From positions 1-64,000 of IMG/VR virus record IMGVR_UViG_3300042889_001272: a stretch of DNA of 64,000 bases; one strand, 5' to 3'. Shown here in pieces: positions 15,762-24,185 of this stretch. Positions within the stretch are counted from its first letter, which is position 1. The number at the start of each line of letters is the position of its first letter. The notes under the pieces were generated by a model. The model ran no database searches, was not told where the DNA came from, and was given only the letters and a program-made list of their open reading frames with translations. The position numbers and the translations under genes are program-made. The DNA is from a virus.

Positions 15762-16359
15762 TTTTCTCTGATAACTTATTTAGGTAATCTGGAGCAAGAC
15801 TTGGATCGGCATATTCGTCTTTGCGTCTAACAAAAGGACTGTGCAAATCGTGGGGCATTAGGTAATTCTTTAAATCAAAGTCTAAAAATGTAAATGCGGC
15901 ACAGACAAAATCAGCACTGGAAAAGTATCTATTTCCTATTCTGTTGTTGATTCTATATATATTCCCAGGAGTAAGAATGCTAGTAGTGTTAAAATCGTTG
16001 GTTGCAATTTTAACTTGCCCTTTTAATGGAATCAAAAATAATTCACCGATTCTGTTTAAATATCTCGAATGCTGTGAACTATCTCCCATTAATGACTCTG
16101 GAGGCTGGCACAGCATGGTTTCATAAATTACCATATTTTTTAACAATGCATATTGTTGACTATAGATATAAGATCCAATGGCAGTGACATGTCTAATTAA
16201 ATTTACTGGCATCTTGGTAACAATTTGTATTTTATTATCTTTACCAATAATTGCCCTTTTATCGATCTCAGTACTGATCTGCGATTCGTGTTCTAAGATG
16301 TTATCTATAAAATATCTTGGAATAGTGTCTATGGTTTGTGTAAGGTCATTAAAGTACAT
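15751..16359 (-). CDS. Oxygenase paralogue with lost iron ligands (202 aa)
   Basis: The protein aligns by eye with the 193- and 207-aa genes next to it: the segment GNIYRINN and the preceding strand pattern are shared. However, the HxD position reads DSSQHSR and the distal histidine after RINN is missing (RIGNRYF). It is therefore probably not catalytically active as a dioxygenase; it may be a regulatory or structural partner of the neighbouring oxygenases. A good AGGAG site precedes the ATG. It overlaps both neighbours. Confidence 0.65.
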   Translation of the reverse strand: MYFNDLTQTIDTIPRYFIDNILEHESQISTEIDKRAIIGKDNKIQIVTKMPVNLIRHVTAIGSYIYSQQYALLKNMVIYETMLCQPPESLMGDSSQHSRYLNRIGELFLIPLKGQVKIATNDFNTTSILTPGNIYRINNRIGNRYFSSADFVCAAFTFLDFDLKNYLMPHDLHSPFVRRKDEYADPSLAPDYLNKLSEKNAY

Positions 16360-16930
16360 ATTTTTCTCCTACGGCGTCTGCTAGTATCACAGACACAATA
16401 TCTTGATGTGATTTAAATTTATTATACAATCTTTTTGGCATCATATCAAAGTATATTGCTCGTCTATTATTAATATTATTATTTTTTAATCCATGTGTTA
16501 TGCTGGTGTTTAATCTATAAACATTGCCGTATTCTAATAGATAATTAACTTTCATATTAGATGTGGCCCAATGCCAATTTAAAACGTCAGGAACATCGTT
16601 GACTAATACTATCACTCTTTTTGCCATACGATGAAACATCATGCGGTCGGTGTGATCCACAACTTCACTTTTGCCTTTGAGATAACTCACACTCCAGCCA
16701 AATAATTCATCTTCAGGAAACATAGCTGTTACTGCATTAATTATTTCTGTGCCTGCAATGTCTTCTAATTTGTAATTTTCGGGATTGTGATAGCTGTCTA
16801 AACGCAGCCATTCTCCGTGCTTGAAGTTATATGCTTGTTTCTGTTCAAATAGTTCTATGTTAGAATTAACTTGTTCTAGTAAAGTTTTATTTACTTGCCC
16901 TATTAATTGATAATACCCAGAAAAAAACAT
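16349..16930 (-). CDS. 2OG-Fe(II) oxygenase-like protein, GN(V/I)YR subgroup (193 aa)
   Basis: DHTDR provides H93/D95, GNVYRLNTSITHG provides the distal H146, and arginines follow at 156-157. It forms a trio with the genes at 15751 and 16930, sharing the R..R-x-V/L-x-P/V and GNxYR(I/L)N signatures that recall aspartyl/asparaginyl beta-hydroxylase-like folds. Its ATG overlaps the last base of the upstream gene's stop. Confidence 0.75.
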   Translation of the reverse strand: MFFSGYYQLIGQVNKTLLEQVNSNIELFEQKQAYNFKHGEWLRLDSYHNPENYKLEDIAGTEIINAVTAMFPEDELFGWSVSYLKGKSEVVDHTDRMMFHRMAKRVIVLVNDVPDVLNWHWATSNMKVNYLLEYGNVYRLNTSITHGLKNNNINNRRAIYFDMMPKRLYNKFKSHQDIVSVILADAVGEKYVL

Positions 16931-17553
16931 TATAGTTGCACCTTTAAACGTTTTTCAAATTCTTGATTAACTCCAAATATTGTAAGTGCGGCAAGCCTAT
17001 CAGGATGATGGTTGAATTTTGTTTTTAGTCTTGCATCGAATGTATCTATTAAAATGTTATATCTATCAGTATCCTCTAAATTAAGAGCACTATGTATAAC
17101 AGCGTTATTAATTCTATAAATGTTGCCAAATTTCAATGGGTATATAACTTTTTCATCATCGTAGTAGCCATAGTTATAATTCACATCACTGTGTGTCAAC
17201 GGTACCAAGTATCTATTTGTTATTCTGTGTAAGAATCTGCCATCTGTGTGTTCATCCAAGACTTGTTTGGGTTTCAACATACTCACACTAACTGAGTTCA
17301 GTGGATCAATTTTGTATGTTTGTTGAATGTATTCAATGACTGTGAGAATAGCAGAATACAATGGCATTCTGCGCGAATCTGTTGGCGCTTGCATGAAATC
17401 CAGTCGCAACCAACTGTGTTCTTTGTTTACCAAATCTCTGTCTTTATAATTATAGTCATCGTCTGTTAATGCCAGTGAAATTTGTTCATTGACTGCATTT
17501 AGTAAATTATCAGGTACTGTTCCGAGAATTTGATACGCGGCATTAAAGTTCAT
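16930..17553 (-). CDS. 2OG-Fe(II) oxygenase-like protein, GN(V/I)YR subgroup (207 aa)
   Basis: EHTDG gives H102/D104, and GNIYRINNAVIHS gives the distal H154 with R164 downstream. This is the first gene of a long minus-strand operon: a TATAAATA box (17559-17566) ends six bases before its ATG and no Shine-Dalgarno is present. The following genes are tightly spaced down to about 10.35 kb, so this box probably drives the oxygenase/PP-loop/desaturase run. Confidence 0.78.
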   Translation of the reverse strand: MNFNAAYQILGTVPDNLLNAVNEQISLALTDDDYNYKDRDLVNKEHSWLRLDFMQAPTDSRRMPLYSAILTVIEYIQQTYKIDPLNSVSVSMLKPKQVLDEHTDGRFLHRITNRYLVPLTHSDVNYNYGYYDDEKVIYPLKFGNIYRINNAVIHSALNLEDTDRYNILIDTFDARLKTKFNHHPDRLAALTIFGVNQEFEKRLKVQL

Positions 17554-17558
17554 ATAAG

Positions 17559-17566
17559 TATTTATA
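17559..17566 (-). promoter_or_regulatory. T4-late-type box TATAAATA
   Basis: An exact match on the minus strand, ending 6 nt before the ATG at 17553. It is divergent with the plus-strand box at 17582. Confidence 0.65.
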
Positions 17567-17581
17567 AATGTGTGCCGTGTT

Positions 17582-17589
17582 TATAAATA
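17582..17589 (+). promoter_or_regulatory. T4-late-type box TATAAATA
   Basis: An exact match ending 6 nt before the ATG at 17595. Because the box would lie inside the longer reading frame (ATG at 17568), it supports 17595 as the real start. Confidence 0.65.
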
Positions 17590-17594
17590 CAAAT

Positions 17595-18359
17595 ATGAAT
17601 AAATTTTATAACATACGCGATGATTTAAAATCATGGAATATTAATCAAATTAATTTGGAATTAGAAAAAGCAATTACCGCGGCTGGCATTAATTTTAAAC
17701 ATTGGAAAAGAACAGTTGAGCTCAAAGATGTAAAAGGACAATGGACACATAAAAGTCTCCATCATAATAGTTCAGCAGTTAACCCTGCTAGAATTACCAA
17801 TGGTGATGTTAATATAACTACTAATACGTCTATGTTCACTGAGTTAGATCAGCAATTATTCGGAGGCACTGGTCGCAGAGGGCGAGTCGTAGATGGAGTG
17901 GGCGTAGAAGAACCAGCAATGACTGATGATCAACTAGCAGAATTAAATCCTATTTTTAAAGGTACTGTACTAGAAGAATTGCATGAATTTGCTAAAGAAA
18001 AATTTCAAGCACCTGTAAGAATTCGTTGTCAAAATAGAACTGTCAGCGGCACAAGTCAAGGCTTATATTGGCATAAAGATGATCCTGTGGAAAATAGGTT
18101 TCATATTCCATTGTGGACCAATCCAGGACATCTTCTATTGTTTACAGAACAAAATTTTAAATGGAAAGCAGGCTTTGATCCAATAGAAGCCATGCAGCCA
18201 TTAGATGTAGTTGGACATTATATTCCTGCTGACGGACAGGTATATGAAATATATACTAAAGATTTTATGCATGCCGTGGCCAGTGTGGGTGTGGGTTGGT
18301 ATCAGCCGAGGGAAGAACAGACTAGATGTCATTTAAGTTTCTGGGTAGGAAAAAATTAA
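17595..18359 (+). CDS. 2OG-Fe(II) oxygenase-like protein (254 aa)
   Basis: The iron motif is WHKDD (H160/D162), the distal histidine is FMHAV (H226) and R244 follows. It has a longer N-terminal region (about 130 aa) than its paralogues, with a Gly/Arg-rich patch near 90-100. The start at 17595 was preferred over 17568 because of the late box. The stop overlaps the next ATG (TAATG), making a three-gene oxygenase operon up to 19653. Confidence 0.72.
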   Translation: MNKFYNIRDDLKSWNINQINLELEKAITAAGINFKHWKRTVELKDVKGQWTHKSLHHNSSAVNPARITNGDVNITTNTSMFTELDQQLFGGTGRRGRVVDGVGVEEPAMTDDQLAELNPIFKGTVLEELHEFAKEKFQAPVRIRCQNRTVSGTSQGLYWHKDDPVENRFHIPLWTNPGHLLLFTEQNFKWKAGFDPIEAMQPLDVVGHYIPADGQVYEIYTKDFMHAVASVGVGWYQPREEQTRCHLSFWVGKN

Positions 18360-18898
18360 TGAGTGATTGTTACAAGTATTTAAATCTTCCGTTTGAAAAT
18401 AAATTAAGTCCAGTTGACATGCAACAGGCTCATATTAAATTAGACAGACAGTTAATAGACCCAGTCTTTATTGCTTGGCTAGACAGTTTAGATATTGTAA
18501 TAGGATTTAGTGAAATATTTAAAAAACAACCTGGGGAAGATTTCCCGCATAGTTTGCATTTAGATGGTGATGATTTTGATAATCATGTTAAGATAAACTT
18601 TGTGGTAAATCCAGGAACCAGTGTCATGCGTTGGTGGCGCCTTAAACCAGGCAAAGAACATCAAAAAAAAATAACAATAGTGGGCACCAGTTATTTGTGG
18701 GCATACAGAGATGATTGTGATATGGTCGCAGAAAGTGAATTATCACAGCCAGCATTAGTGAATGGCGGCCAATTACACAATGTAGAACAAGTAGATACAG
18801 TTAGATTGTGTTATAGTTTCATGTTATTACATAAAAAAACGCATAATAGATTATTATGGGATGAAGCCGTAGAAATATTTAAGGACTATTTAAAATGA
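18359..18898 (+). CDS. 2OG-Fe(II) oxygenase-like protein, NF..MxWW subgroup (179 aa)
   Basis: HSLHLDGDD gives H67/D69, INFVVNPG..VMRWW is the subgroup signature, PALVNGGQLHNV carries the distal H140, and R149 follows. The start overlaps the previous stop by one base (TAATG), so it is translated by coupling; an upstream in-frame ATG at 18326 would add 11 residues and is less likely. Close to the 3587 and 32813 paralogues. Confidence 0.78.
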   Translation: MSDCYKYLNLPFENKLSPVDMQQAHIKLDRQLIDPVFIAWLDSLDIVIGFSEIFKKQPGEDFPHSLHLDGDDFDNHVKINFVVNPGTSVMRWWRLKPGKEHQKKITIVGTSYLWAYRDDCDMVAESELSQPALVNGGQLHNVEQVDTVRLCYSFMLLHKKTHNRLLWDEAVEIFKDYLK

Positions 18899-19653
18899 CA
18901 TTCACATATAGAAAAATTGAATTACCCGTTGATCCCAGTACTATAGAAGAGATACATCGTCAATATCCGTGGCCTGCAAATCCAGAAACAGGTGTCAAGC
19001 GTAGCTATTTTTCACATTACAAATTCGATCATAGAAAATTAAATCACAAGTTTATTGAAATGATGGAATGGGGTGGAATGACCATTAAACACAGCGAAGT
19101 ATTTTATCGTCCTGGCACTGGCGAAACGTTTGATGCTTTTATTCATGTTGATGGACATAAACTTGTAGATTGTATAGGCAAGATCAACTGGGTCATTGGA
19201 GCACGTGGTAATATCATGCACTGGTTTGAAACTGTGGTTGAGATACAACCAAGGCACATGCTAGTAACAAATGCAGGCACAAAATACCTGACATTTTTAC
19301 CAGAAGATGTTAAAAAAATAGATTCCACAGATATGCATGGTTTGTATGTAGTTAATGCAGGTATTCCGCACAGTGTAGACATGATAGACGGCAGTCCTGA
19401 TGAGCCTAGAATCTGTTTGAGTATCGTACCTACATACATCCAAACGCCAGCAGGTAAAAAACCAAACAGCAATATAGGCGGCAACGAGATTTATCTAAGA
19501 TTGATATTTGGTTCTGTTATCATGGGAATTAACACCGTGGAACATTATGTACAAGAAAATAAAAGACTGACAGGTGAAGAACCTTCTCAATATGCTATAG
19601 AAGTATTGGCAGATAAAATGCAGGAAAGAATCCAGAGAGACTTGAAAAATTAA
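18895..19653 (+). CDS. 2OG-Fe(II) oxygenase-like protein, NW..MxWF subgroup (252 aa)
   Basis: AFIHVDGH gives H84/D86, INWVIGARGNIMHWF is the subgroup signature, and GIPHSV holds the distal histidine with arginine downstream (EPRICLS). The C-terminal 60 residues form a helical extension absent from the 180-aa relatives. ATG overlaps the preceding stop (ATGA). The end overlaps the convergent gene at 19650 by four bases. Confidence 0.78.
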   Translation: MTFTYRKIELPVDPSTIEEIHRQYPWPANPETGVKRSYFSHYKFDHRKLNHKFIEMMEWGGMTIKHSEVFYRPGTGETFDAFIHVDGHKLVDCIGKINWVIGARGNIMHWFETVVEIQPRHMLVTNAGTKYLTFLPEDVKKIDSTDMHGLYVVNAGIPHSVDMIDGSPDEPRICLSIVPTYIQTPAGKKPNSNIGGNEIYLRLIFGSVIMGINTVEHYVQENKRLTGEEPSQYAIEVLADKMQERIQRDLKN

Positions 19654-20228
19654 CCTAATGCTGCCGCAACTTGCTCAAAGTCTGGGTTAGTTGCAAATCT
19701 AAATGTAATCAAACATCTAGTACGATCAGTTACAGTGACCGCATGTGGCTGATTAACTGCAACCAAAGTGGGAGTATCGATAATTACTCTGTCAGCGACA
19801 TCCGGTATGTAATCGTCGTCGTCATCGCTCCAAATTAATTCCAAGTGTTTTCTAACTATACCATCTCGTCCCTTGACTGATGCTACTGAAATTTCGTAGT
19901 CTCCTGTGTACCATTCCATGTAGCTGTCATCGCAGTTAAGCAAAGGAATATTGATAGCACATTTAATACCCTGTGGAGGATCGTCGTTATTACAGTCCAA
20001 ATGTATGGGCTGCTGATAACCTCCAGGACGTCTAAATAATATACAATTATATAGACTGGGCAAAGCTGGGTAATTTTCTTTGAGATACCTGCCCAGAATA
20101 TATTGTGGTTTCTTTAAAAAATATAATTGCATTGCACCAAATTGCATGTCCTGCATTTCAGACAGGGCACAATTTTTAATTTCTTCTATTATAGAATCGG
20201 GTAAATTTAAAGTTTTAAAAAGTTTCAT
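19650..20228 (-). CDS. 2OG-Fe(II) oxygenase-like protein (192 aa)
   Basis: QPIHLDCNN gives H76/D78, CAINIPLL..YMEWY is the family signature, and AVNQPHAV gives the distal histidine followed by RCLITFRF. It is the last of four tightly packed minus-strand oxygenase genes (21976 down to 19650), one base from its upstream neighbour. Confidence 0.77.
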   Translation of the reverse strand: MKLFKTLNLPDSIIEEIKNCALSEMQDMQFGAMQLYFLKKPQYILGRYLKENYPALPSLYNCILFRRPGGYQQPIHLDCNNDDPPQGIKCAINIPLLNCDDSYMEWYTGDYEISVASVKGRDGIVRKHLELIWSDDDDDYIPDVADRVIIDTPTLVAVNQPHAVTVTDRTRCLITFRFATNPDFEQVAAALG

Positions 20229-20229
20229 A

Positions 20230-20799
20230 TCATATATTTAATATTGCGGGTAGGTTTTTCCATGGAGTAGTAACGGTTAAATTACTGCGACAACTAATTG
20301 TCCATCTAGGTTTATTCTTTATTTCCACAGAATGTAAAATATCTGTTCTGACTAAAGTAGGCTCTTTGCCTATAACTTTCCTGGCCGGCACCTGTTTATT
20401 ACTTACATCTACCAGTATGTACGGATACTCGATACCTTTATTATTTTTTCCAATTCTAATGTCACTGTCAGTATTAATATGATCATGCCATATCATTTCA
20501 CCATTAGGTTCGCCTATACACCAATTTAATGCGTTAGTCGCAATAGTATTTTTATCATACAAATCATAATGTGCTAATCTAGGATTACTATTAACTGCCT
20601 TGTAAAATAAAAAAACAGTGTCTATTTTAAAATTCAATCGACCGTGTACATATTCTATAAATTGAGATTTTAAGATTTCAGTAGAATAATAAAAAAATAA
20701 AAAATTATCTTTTTTAGTAATTTTAGGAAATACAAAATCTTCCTTTATAGCAAATTGTGCTCCTACTAAATTTGTGTCATAAAAATAATCAGTTGACAT
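20230..20799 (-). CDS. 2OG-Fe(II) oxygenase-like protein (189 aa)
   Basis: LAHYDLY gives H77/D79, ALNWCIGE..EMIWH is the subgroup signature, and PTLVRTDILHSV gives the distal histidine with an arginine in KPRWTIS. The phrase PTLVRTD recurs exactly in the 26284 paralogue. It overlaps the upstream oxygenase gene by 11 bases. Confidence 0.76.
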   Translation of the reverse strand: MSTDYFYDTNLVGAQFAIKEDFVFPKITKKDNFLFFYYSTEILKSQFIEYVHGRLNFKIDTVFLFYKAVNSNPRLAHYDLYDKNTIATNALNWCIGEPNGEMIWHDHINTDSDIRIGKNNKGIEYPYILVDVSNKQVPARKVIGKEPTLVRTDILHSVEIKNKPRWTISCRSNLTVTTPWKNLPAILNI

Positions 20800-21382
20800 A
20801 CTCTATTTTATCAATATCCGGATCCGGGGAAAATCTAAATGTTGTTACTATTCTTCTAGCAGACGTATTATTGACAACTTTATGTGGGATTCTATTATTA
20901 AACATCTTAGGAGTTTCTAAATTGTATCTTCCTATTTCTTCGGCAATTACCTTATCTTCTTTAAAATATATCCATGGTTCTCCTTGACCTGGAGTAGAAT
21001 TAGTTTGTTCAGGAAGCCCGTAGATTTTATAAAAAATATTCCAATTGTCCGCAGCATTTTCTAAACCGATATTTAATGCCAATTCGTTATTACCAGAGTC
21101 TGCATGAATCCATCCATTAGTCATTGGTGGGATATTAAGAACTTTTGCCACTGTGCAATTTAAGTTATAGCCATCAAAATATTCAAACAATCTGGGACAA
21201 TTCTTTTTTAATTCTTTAAAATCTAATGAGATTGCATTATCGATACTCAGGGTAGTTGCGTTTACTACAGGTAAAACAAACTCTTTTAGTTCTGCTGTTA
21301 GAGATTCGAGTTCCGCTATCAGCGGAGTTTTATATATGAAATTTCTGTGCTTATCTAAACAATCTACTTTATATTCTTGCAT
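20789..21382 (-). CDS. 2OG-Fe(II) oxygenase-like protein (197 aa)
   Basis: GWIHADSG gives H93/D95, ALNIGLENAADNWNIFY corresponds to the N..W strand, and RIPHKVVNN gives the distal histidine followed by RRIVTTFRF. The C-terminus is closest to the 2476 and 19650 paralogues. Six bases separate it from the upstream gene in the same operon. Confidence 0.76.
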   Translation of the reverse strand: MQEYKVDCLDKHRNFIYKTPLIAELESLTAELKEFVLPVVNATTLSIDNAISLDFKELKKNCPRLFEYFDGYNLNCTVAKVLNIPPMTNGWIHADSGNNELALNIGLENAADNWNIFYKIYGLPEQTNSTPGQGEPWIYFKEDKVIAEEIGRYNLETPKMFNNRIPHKVVNNTSARRIVTTFRFSPDPDIDKIEYVN

Positions 21383-21388
21383 AATATC

Positions 21389-21976
21389 TTATTTTTCGAA
21401 TTTTTGTCTAATTGTATTAAAGTCATCATTAACAACTCGCAGACTGGCACACCATCTCGATGATGTAGTCTTTTGCATAACAATATTATGTAATACTGAC
21501 GTATCAACTAGACAGGGATTATTGTATGACACTTCTTGTATTTTAACACAATCTTCTGTGGCATACTTACGATATGTATAAGGCTTGATTGTTTCTCTAC
21601 CATCTTTGTCTAGCCATTTATAAGTTGAACTGACATCGATATATTTTTCAGGAGTTGCATACCAACGCATCACCCAAGGATCACATGGTAACAAAGTCCA
21701 GTTAATTGCCATACTTGCACGGCGAGCAGGATTATCGCCGACAGGGTCAAGACCATCTATATGTATGGGCACAGGTTTCCCCGGCGCTGTGTAGAATACT
21801 TGTATAACATTGTAGATTAATCCCATATTTTTAATTTCTAAAGCCAAGTCAGGCCTGCACATTTCAATAGGATATGTTATAAACTGATGATTTTCCCCTT
21901 GCGGTAACACGACACCGGGTATTAAAGGCCAATCTTTCCAGACAGCTTTTGTAATCTCATAATATAAACTTTTCAT
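21389..21976 (-). CDS. 2OG-Fe(II) oxygenase-like protein, NW..MRWY subgroup (195 aa)
   Basis: PIHIDGLD gives H72/D74, AINWTLLPCDPWVMRWY is the subgroup signature, and LVDTSVLHNIV gives the distal histidine. It is the first gene of a four-oxygenase minus-strand operon. A TATAAATA box (21985-21992) ends nine bases before the ATG without a ribosome site. Confidence 0.78.
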   Translation of the reverse strand: MKSLYYEITKAVWKDWPLIPGVVLPQGENHQFITYPIEMCRPDLALEIKNMGLIYNVIQVFYTAPGKPVPIHIDGLDPVGDNPARRASMAINWTLLPCDPWVMRWYATPEKYIDVSSTYKWLDKDGRETIKPYTYRKYATEDCVKIQEVSYNNPCLVDTSVLHNIVMQKTTSSRWCASLRVVNDDFNTIRQKFEK

Positions 21977-21984
21977 ATTGCTTG

Positions 21985-21992
21985 TATTTATA
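21985..21992 (-). promoter_or_regulatory. T4-late-type box TATAAATA
   Basis: An exact match on the minus strand, ending 9 nt before the ATG at 21976. It is part of the palindromic TATTTATAAATA, so a plus-strand box overlaps it with no gene to serve. Confidence 0.55.
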
Positions 21993-22000
21993 AATATCGT

Positions 22001-23446
22001 TTAAATTGAATTTATTGTTATCAGGTACTTTTTTATAAATTCTTGTTTACGTCTGCGAAATTCGTCGCTGTTGTTGATTCGATCCTGATGCTGTGACATA
22101 ATTTCTTCATTGGTATATCCCAGTGTATGTAATGCTATGTGATTGAATCCTGCAAAGTTTAGACGTTTTCTCTGAGGATTTAATTTTTCAGCATAGGCCA
22201 GCACAGACTTTCGTTTCCAGGTGTCATTATACCATTGATTGTTTGAATCAAATTTAAAACCGTACTTGTCTGCATTGCGTTCGAATTCGCTGATATAACT
22301 TCGTTCATGTAGATTATTAGTGACCTGTAAGCCAAAGAATATCACATTTATCATGTGCTGATTCGCCCACAGTAAGCTACCTTGAAGATCATCTGCGGTT
22401 TCGCCTGGCAGTCCCACTATCAGTCCGCAATGAGCAGATATTTTATTTTTCCATATTTTATGAACTAGCTCTGGAACAAACTCACGGGCGCTTTTACCAC
22501 TCCAGCCCTTGCCTACAATTTTACTAGCAGTAGGATGTAGACTCTCTATGCCAAAGAATGCGCCGCGCAGTCCAGTCTCTGCCAGCTTGTCTGCCATGCC
22601 CTTGAATCTATGCACTAAGTCTGCTCTAATATAGGCTGCATATTCTATATTAAACGGCAAGCTTCTTGTGAGTTCTAAAAAGCTGTCTATCTTATATTCA
22701 CTGTCATTGAATGTGTCGTCCAGCATGATATAACTGGTAGTCTGCCACTTATTATAGTTGTTTTCTAGATATTTTTTTACAGAATCATTAGATTTTAAAT
22801 AATCAAATTTCTTTTTACCCAAATGGGGATACGCACAAAAACTACATTTGAAGATACAGCCTCGAGCAGTTTCCATAGGCAATACTTCGCCAGTCTGTAC
22901 ACAGTCTTCATCCTGCCACATAAAGTCACAACTTTGTATCTGGTAATTTTTGTTTATGGGATTTCTATAAGTCAGCTTATTCGTAGTGGGATTTATTTCA
23001 CGTTCAGGTTCTGATGCTTTTTTTGTCCAGTAATCCAGAACTTCCGCAAAAGTATCTTCACTTTCTCCTATGAACACACAGTCTATGTCTTCTATTCGTT
23101 TTCTCATATAACTACTGTGCGCTCCACCTAGTATTACTTTGATATCTGGATATTCTGCTTTGATTAGTTTTACCGCTTGATAGATGTTGGGAGGAATACC
23201 GTTGTCATATGTATAATAATGTTGTGACTCGTCGAACCAAAATGTACTACTCAGTGCCAAGCATATAGTATCAGCAGTGACAAAATTTTTAAATAGCTCC
23301 AGTAACTGAGTTGCAGTCCACTCTTGGCAAAAATCTATAACTCGACTGTTGTATCCTCGTTTTTTTAACTGATGTTTTAGTAGATAGGGACCTAACGCAC
23401 GTTGCGGAATAACTGAATAAATACTGTTTAGAAATATAACGTGCAT
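22001..23446 (-). CDS. B12-binding-domain radical SAM protein (481 aa)
   Basis: The N-terminal 140 residues resemble a cobalamin-binding Rossmann domain (ILGGAHSSY, FIGESED), though the DxHxxG base-on motif is not seen. The radical SAM motif is C197-x3-C201-x2-C204 in METARGCIFKCSFC, followed by elements of a TIM-barrel core (DDTFND, FFGIESLHP, GLIVGLPGET). Such proteins methylate unactivated carbons or rearrange rings. It is a paralogue of the 494-aa gene at 24180 with cysteines at identical positions. A late box ends five bases before the ATG. Confidence 0.87.
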   Translation of the reverse strand: MHVIFLNSIYSVIPQRALGPYLLKHQLKKRGYNSRVIDFCQEWTATQLLELFKNFVTADTICLALSSTFWFDESQHYYTYDNGIPPNIYQAVKLIKAEYPDIKVILGGAHSSYMRKRIEDIDCVFIGESEDTFAEVLDYWTKKASEPEREINPTTNKLTYRNPINKNYQIQSCDFMWQDEDCVQTGEVLPMETARGCIFKCSFCAYPHLGKKKFDYLKSNDSVKKYLENNYNKWQTTSYIMLDDTFNDSEYKIDSFLELTRSLPFNIEYAAYIRADLVHRFKGMADKLAETGLRGAFFGIESLHPTASKIVGKGWSGKSAREFVPELVHKIWKNKISAHCGLIVGLPGETADDLQGSLLWANQHMINVIFFGLQVTNNLHERSYISEFERNADKYGFKFDSNNQWYNDTWKRKSVLAYAEKLNPQRKRLNFAGFNHIALHTLGYTNEEIMSQHQDRINNSDEFRRRKQEFIKKYLITINSI

Positions 23447-23450
23447 GCCT

Positions 23451-23458
23451 TATTTATA
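23451..23458 (-). promoter_or_regulatory. T4-late-type box TATAAATA
   Basis: An exact match on the minus strand, ending 5 nt before the ATG at 23446. Confidence 0.65.
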
Positions 23459-23461
23459 GTG

Positions 23462-23469
23462 GATAAATA
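23462..23469 (+). promoter_or_regulatory. Late-type box GATAAATA
   Basis: A 7/8 match to TATAAATA ending 6 nt before the ATG at 23475, back-to-back with the minus-strand box at 23451. Confidence 0.6.
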
Positions 23470-23474
23470 TATTC

Positions 23475-24185
23475 ATGGAAACTTTAAATTATTGCTATCA
23501 CCAAAGTGACTTTAAATTCAGCGCAGAAGCTGAAAAATGGATACGTGATACTTATCACTATCCTTATTTAAATAAATTTGTAGCCTACGACAAGTATTCT
23601 ACTGCTAACAGCGAAAAAAATATTTTAAATAAAAAAATTACATGGCAAGGCACTAAGGCTTTGGAAGAACTTCGAGACTATTTGTCAAGTTGGGGGATTG
23701 CACGTGATTACGTTGGTAGTGAACTATGTGGCCCTGACGTTTTTATCAGTAACAGTCAGATACATGCACAACCTGGCTGGCCGCACATAGACGGACATAA
23801 ATGGGACAATATCAATCCCAATAAACGATTACCAGTATTAACACGGTTTAATGTGGTTATAGAATACAATCCAGATGATCCCATGCATTGGTGGGAGGAT
23901 GTAACTCCTGGGCATCCAATGGTTGGGCAAATCGATCATAATGTCAATGGCCATCGTAACAATCAATATCTTGCTATTAAAGGCGCAAACCATAAAGAAA
24001 AATGGAATAACCTAGGAACACCCAGTACGACAAAACACGGACTATATAAAAATCATTGCTCTGCATTTTTGCGGACAGACTGTGCTCATTGTCTAGATAT
24101 AAATAAACCAGGATTTAGATTGGTTGTTTCACTGGCATTAGACTGTACCCTAGAAGAATTATACAAACGTCGAGGCTTATTATAA
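23475..24185 (+). CDS. 2OG-Fe(II) oxygenase-like protein, MHWW subgroup (236 aa)
   Basis: GWPHIDGHKW gives H104/D106, RFNVVIEYNPDDPMHWW is the subgroup signature, and FLRTDCAHCLD gives the distal histidine with a later arginine. A longer insertion separates the two halves (residues 140-185). It is placed between the two B12-type radical SAM genes, which supports a joint role. Leaderless-type late promoter. Confidence 0.77.
   Translation: METLNYCYHQSDFKFSAEAEKWIRDTYHYPYLNKFVAYDKYSTANSEKNILNKKITWQGTKALEELRDYLSSWGIARDYVGSELCGPDVFISNSQIHAQPGWPHIDGHKWDNINPNKRLPVLTRFNVVIEYNPDDPMHWWEDVTPGHPMVGQIDHNVNGHRNNQYLAIKGANHKEKWNNLGTPSTTKHGLYKNHCSAFLRTDCAHCLDINKPGFRLVVSLALDCTLEELYKRRGLL

Noticed and set aside
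17568-17594. Upstream start of the oxygenase gene at 17568
   Set aside because: The late box at 17582-17589 lies after it, so the transcript would not include it.
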